A stretch of 34,142 bases of DNA from Dehalococcoidia bacterium (GTDB lineage: Bacteria > Chloroflexota > Dehalococcoidia > DSTF01 > JACRBR01), in assembly GCA_021731085.1 (NCBI GenBank), contig JAKFYB010000009.1, forward strand, positions 1 to 34,142, given 5' to 3'. Of this stretch, positions 31,916 to 34,142 are shown in pieces. How positions within the stretch are numbered: position 1 is the stretch's first letter; each line of letters starts with the position of its first letter. Position numbers and translations under genes: made by a program. The notes under the pieces are model-generated. The model was not told the origin of the DNA and ran no database searches. It saw nothing but the letters and a program-made list of their open reading frames with translations.

Positions 31916-33022
31916 ATGGAACACTCAGAGCGTCGCCGTGGCCCGCGCCACCTGCCGCGTGTTGTCACCGTTGGTTCGTATCGTGACCCCATCGGACTCG
32001 CGACGGACGGGCTTCTGTCTGCCCTTCGTGGCGTGGCCGATGTGCGTCACCTGCAAGCCTCCGGCGCGCCATGGTCGGCGCCGTCCACGCTGCTCCGAAC
32101 CCTCCGGCTGACCGAAGAACACGACGCCGAACTCGTGCATGTGCTCGATGCTCGGTACGCCGCCGTCGGTCGCTGGATCCGCAAGCGGCGTGGCTTGGCA
32201 GCCACATTGTCGCTTTCGTCCATGGACGTCGGCATCCGCAACGGTTGGCCTTCCGTGCGCGGGGCGTTGGGTCGGTTTGATGCAGCATTCGTAACAGATG
32301 CGTCCGTCCGCTCGGCCCTTCGCCAGCACGACCAGTGCCTCGATGTATATACCGTGCCTCCCGTAGCGCGCGCCCTGCCGTGGCCCGACCAGCGCCGCAT
32401 GTCCACAATGACGCGATTGCTCCGCGACGTGCGCCCGGGACGACTCGTGATGGGCGTGCCGTGGCCGGCGGATCGCAAAGAACTGCGTTGGTTTCGCGAC
32501 GAGATCGTCCCGCTGCTCGAAGGCGGCCCGATGTGCCTCATCGTCGGCGCCCCAAGCCGCCGCTATGCGCGCTTGATGTTTGGTGCGCAGGGCCTGCAGC
32601 ACGACTTTCGCGTGCATGTCGGGCCGATGGATGTCCACACGGTCGCGGCCGCGGCGCGATGCGTCGACATGTTCGCCGTGCCATCCGGATGTTCGGGACT
32701 CGCATCCCAGGCGGAGACGGATCTCGCGCTCGCATTGGCGATGGGTGGCGTACCCGTCGTGACATTCGGCGAGCACGATGCGCGTGTGCTGGCGCACGAG
32801 CAGAACGCGTTCGTCGTCGAGCCGGACGAGCGGGCGTTCGTGCACACACTGAACCAGGTGCTGTCGCTTCCAGCCGTACAGCGTCATGCCCTGGGCGAGG
32901 AATTCGCGCGCTTCACGCTTCGAAGCTGGCCCTGGTCGCCCGCGGCGGAAGTCTACGGCGACAGGTTCGCAGCGCTCGTCGGCAGGCCGCAGATCCCGCT
33001 CGACTTCCGCGCCGCAGCCTGA
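31916..33022 (+). CDS. Glycosyltransferase, GT-B fold (GT4-like)
   Basis: A 368-residue protein with two Rossmann-like halves. The first half includes VVTVGSYRDPIGLATDGL, with a glycine-rich opening loop, and HVLDARYAAVGRWIRKRRG. The second half has RLVMGVPWPADRKELRWF, then LIVGAPSRRY, and the donor-binding region FAVPSGCSGLASQAETDLALALAMGGVPVVTF, the GT4-like acidic motif followed by the G-PVV turn. The last 40 residues contain WSPAAEVYGDRFAALV, typical of the C-terminal crossover helix. AAAGGG lies five bases before the ATG. Nucleotide-sugar donor and acceptor are unknown. It is convergent with the tRNA operon. Confidence 0.82.
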   Translation: MEHSERRRGPRHLPRVVTVGSYRDPIGLATDGLLSALRGVADVRHLQASGAPWSAPSTLLRTLRLTEEHDAELVHVLDARYAAVGRWIRKRRGLAATLSLSSMDVGIRNGWPSVRGALGRFDAAFVTDASVRSALRQHDQCLDVYTVPPVARALPWPDQRRMSTMTRLLRDVRPGRLVMGVPWPADRKELRWFRDEIVPLLEGGPMCLIVGAPSRRYARLMFGAQGLQHDFRVHVGPMDVHTVAAAARCVDMFAVPSGCSGLASQAETDLALALAMGGVPVVTFGEHDARVLAHEQNAFVVEPDERAFVHTLNQVLSLPAVQRHALGEEFARFTLRSWPWSPAAEVYGDRFAALVGRPQIPLDFRAAA

Positions 33023-33030
33023 TCCAACGC

Positions 33031-33053
33031 AAAAAGCGGCCGACAAGGCCGCT
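33031..33053 (-). terminator. Intrinsic terminator of the tRNA operon
   Basis: A 7-bp stem AGCGGCC/GGCCGCT with a 5-base loop. On the minus strand it is followed by five T (complement of AAAAA at 33031-33035), so it ends the Val-Leu-Arg-Met transcript, nine bases beyond the convergent glycosyltransferase stop. Confidence 0.85.
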
Positions 33054-33077
33054 CTGACTTCCCCGATTTGACTGTGT

Positions 33078-33153
33078 TGGTAGCAGCGGTTGGAATCGAA
33101 CCAACGACCTACCGATTATGAGCCGGTTGCTCTAACCTCTGAGCTACGCTGCC
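33078..33153 (-). tRNA. tRNA-Met (elongator type), anticodon CAT
   Basis: A 76-base cloverleaf with encoded CCA. The anticodon loop is CTCATAA between ACCGG and TCGGT. It lacks the three G-C pairs of initiator tRNA. A lysidine-modified tRNA-Ile with the same anticodon cannot be excluded by sequence alone. The terminal acceptor pair is a G1-U72 wobble. Confidence 0.85.
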
Positions 33154-33190
33154 CCGAACGTCCGTCCCGCGGGATTGTGAGTTGGGGAAA

Positions 33191-33266
33191 TGGCGCGCTT
33201 GGCGGGACTCGAACCCACGGCCTCTACCTCCGCAGGGTAGCGCTCTATCCACTGAGCTACAAGCGC
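33191..33266 (-). tRNA. tRNA-Arg, anticodon GCG
   Basis: A 76-base cloverleaf with encoded CCA. The anticodon loop is CTGCGGA between the perfect stem CTACC/GGTAG, giving GCG, which reads CGC and CGU. The D loop sequence GTGGATAGAGC keeps the A20 that marks arginine tRNA. Discriminator base is G73. Confidence 0.9.
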
Positions 33267-33318
33267 GTGTGCGCGTCGCGTGTGCGCGCTTGCGGCGCGC
33301 GATCTATGCGGTTGTGAA

Positions 33319-33404
33319 TGGTGCCGAGAGCGGGATTCGAACCCGCACGCCCTTGCGGACACTACGCCCTGAACGTAGCGCGTCTGCCGTTCCGCCACCT
33401 CGGC
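33319..33404 (-). tRNA. tRNA-Leu, anticodon CAG
   Basis: An 86-base tRNA with a long variable arm (TGTCCGCAAGGGCGT) and encoded CCA, both typical of leucine. The anticodon loop is TTCAGGG between CTACG and CGTAG, giving CAG, which reads CTG. Confidence 0.94.
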
Positions 33405-33502
33405 ATCCGAATAGCGCGCGAACGCCGGAATTGTATCAGCAGGCAGCAGTTTCAGCCAATCGCAGGCACTGATTGAAGGGCATCATGTGGGAGCGGTAAG
33501 GA

Positions 33503-33578
33503 TGGTGGGCGGTACAGGACTCGAACCTGTGACCTCGTCCGTGTGAAGGACGCGCTCTACCAACTGAGCCAACCGCCC
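33503..33578 (-). tRNA. tRNA-Val, anticodon CAC
   Basis: A 76-base cloverleaf with encoded CCA. The anticodon loop is TTCACAC between CGTCC and GGACG, giving CAC, which reads GTG. It is the first tRNA of the four-gene minus-strand operon. Confidence 0.95.
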
Positions 33579-33604
33579 GCGCTAAGTCGACCGCGCGCCC
33601 AGCC

Positions 33605-33633
33605 AGTCTAACCGCCGTCCGCATGCCCCTCAA
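33605..33633 (-). promoter_or_regulatory. Sigma-70 type promoter of the tRNA operon
   Basis: On the minus strand TTGAGG (33633-33628), exactly 17 bases, then TAGACT (33610-33605). Transcription should begin near 33598, about 20 bases before tRNA-Val. Confidence 0.78.
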
Positions 33634-33660
33634 GCACGGTTAATCGCGTTGTCACGCTGG

Positions 33661-33666
33661 TAGAAT
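33661..33666 (+). promoter_or_regulatory. -10 box for a probable leaderless lipoprotein transcript
   Basis: TAGAAT ends five bases before the ATG at 33672, which places the transcription start at or next to the start codon. A GAGG lies between them, too close to the ATG to be a normal ribosome binding site. Confidence 0.5.
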
Positions 33667-33671
33667 GAGGC

Positions 33672-34142
33672 ATGATCAAGACAATCGCGCTCACTGCCCT
33701 CGCCGTTCTTGTGCTCACCGCCGTTGGCTGCAGCGGAGGTGGCGATGATGATGACGACGCCGGATCGGTGACGCCCGTCGCGACCAGCGATGGCACCGCA
33801 ATAGCAACACCACCGCCGGCCCAACCTACTCCGTCCGTCGACATCCGGGAGGTCGACATCGCCGCCATGGCCGATGTGCAGACGGTGCTCACGGCCAACG
33901 GTGGCACGATTGTCCAGGCGGATGTCGTGTACGCGGACGTCACGAATGACGGCTTCGATGAGGCGATCGTGCCGGTCTCTTCGGGCGGGACGCTCGGACA
34001 TCTAGGGTTCTTCGTTATCACCCCTGACGGCGATACTGCGCGCATCCTGATGCAGGAGTTTCCCACCGAATCGACAGGACTGACGGTGACCGTTGTCGCG
34101 GACAAGATCGAGCTGTTGCAGCCCGCCCCCGGCCCCGACGAC
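33672..34142 (+). CDS. Lipoprotein of unknown function, cut by the right edge
   Basis: The first 157 residues of a secreted lipoprotein. The signal peptide is MIKTIALTALAVLVLTAVGC, with the lipobox AVGC and lipidated cysteine at residue 20. A Gly/Asp-rich and then Thr/Pro-rich linker follows to about residue 55 (SGGGDDDDDAG). The start of a globular domain reads VYADVTNDGFDEAIVPVSSGGTLGHLGFFVI, a pattern found in several lipoproteins that report on dissolved or repeat-like domains; the family is not settled. It is divergent from the tRNA operon. No stop codon occurs before the window ends. Confidence 0.8.
   Translation, partial: MIKTIALTALAVLVLTAVGCSGGGDDDDDAGSVTPVATSDGTAIATPPPAQPTPSVDIREVDIAAMADVQTVLTANGGTIVQADVVYADVTNDGFDEAIVPVSSGGTLGHLGFFVITPDGDTARILMQEFPTESTGLTVTVVADKIELLQPAPGPDD

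Noticed and set aside
31925-33046. A 373-codon open frame on the minus strand
   Set aside because: It mirrors the glycosyltransferase gene, which has a good ribosome binding site and GT-B landmarks, and it runs through the tRNA operon terminator.

Overview
This is a GC-rich bacterial chromosomal window with dense, mixed-strand housekeeping and accessory genes. Three things point to a Chloroflexota genome, probably an uncultured mesophile near Dehalococcoidia: a giant GT-C/DUF2298 membrane protein, a MalT-like ATPase ending in a BTAD-type DNA-binding module, and a DUF4242-adenylate cyclase fusion. The phylum call is an inference from gene content. I see no prophage, insertion sequence or CRISPR array.

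Layout, left to right. (1) 1-2560: a tetR-P450 operon (P450 cut by the left edge) diverges from a carboxymuconolactone decarboxylase-like gene across a perfect 14-bp palindrome. (2) 2642-5044: a minimal nucleotidyltransferase, a DUF4242-class III cyclase, a small membrane protein and a 48-residue YHS metal-binding protein. (3) 5067-7418: tRNA-Ala with its terminator, then a two-DGPF-gene plus ECF42 sigma operon, preceded by a sequence matching the promoter signature expected for this sigma group. (4) 7459-10451: ffh, rpsP, khpA, rimM, with unusual protein extensions and no trmD next in line. (5) 10578-11804: a second P450. (6) 11863-16818: a 1651-residue membrane protein that joins a GT-C glycosyltransferase to a DUF2298 domain. 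(7) 17176-20930: an oligopeptide ABC transporter (binding protein and two permeases, no ATPase). (8) 21123-24798: tig, clpP and clpX, the protein folding and degradation block. (9) 24893-26445: three overlapping genes with ybaK in the middle. (10) 26463-33022: a large STAND/TPR/BTAD regulator, four small poorly characterised genes (one a degenerate GGDEF-like domain) and a GT-B glycosyltransferase. (11) 33031-33578: a Val-Leu-Arg-Met tRNA operon on the minus strand with a clear promoter and terminator. (12) 33672 onward: a lipoprotein cut by the right edge.

The regulatory detail is unusually readable. Four genes have a good -10 hexamer ending only 5 to 9 bases before the start codon and no Shine-Dalgarno sequence, which suggests leaderless transcripts. 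A family of short GC-rich palindromes of the GCGGGC-TGAAG-GCCCGC type recurs in four intergenic gaps. The tRNA-Arg has anticodon GCG, not the usual bacterial ACG. I did not find one obvious new defence or biosynthetic system. The best leads are the predicted ECF42 autoregulated operon, the GT-C/DUF2298 fusion, the DUF4242-cyclase fusion and the cluster of orphan genes beside the STAND/BTAD regulator.
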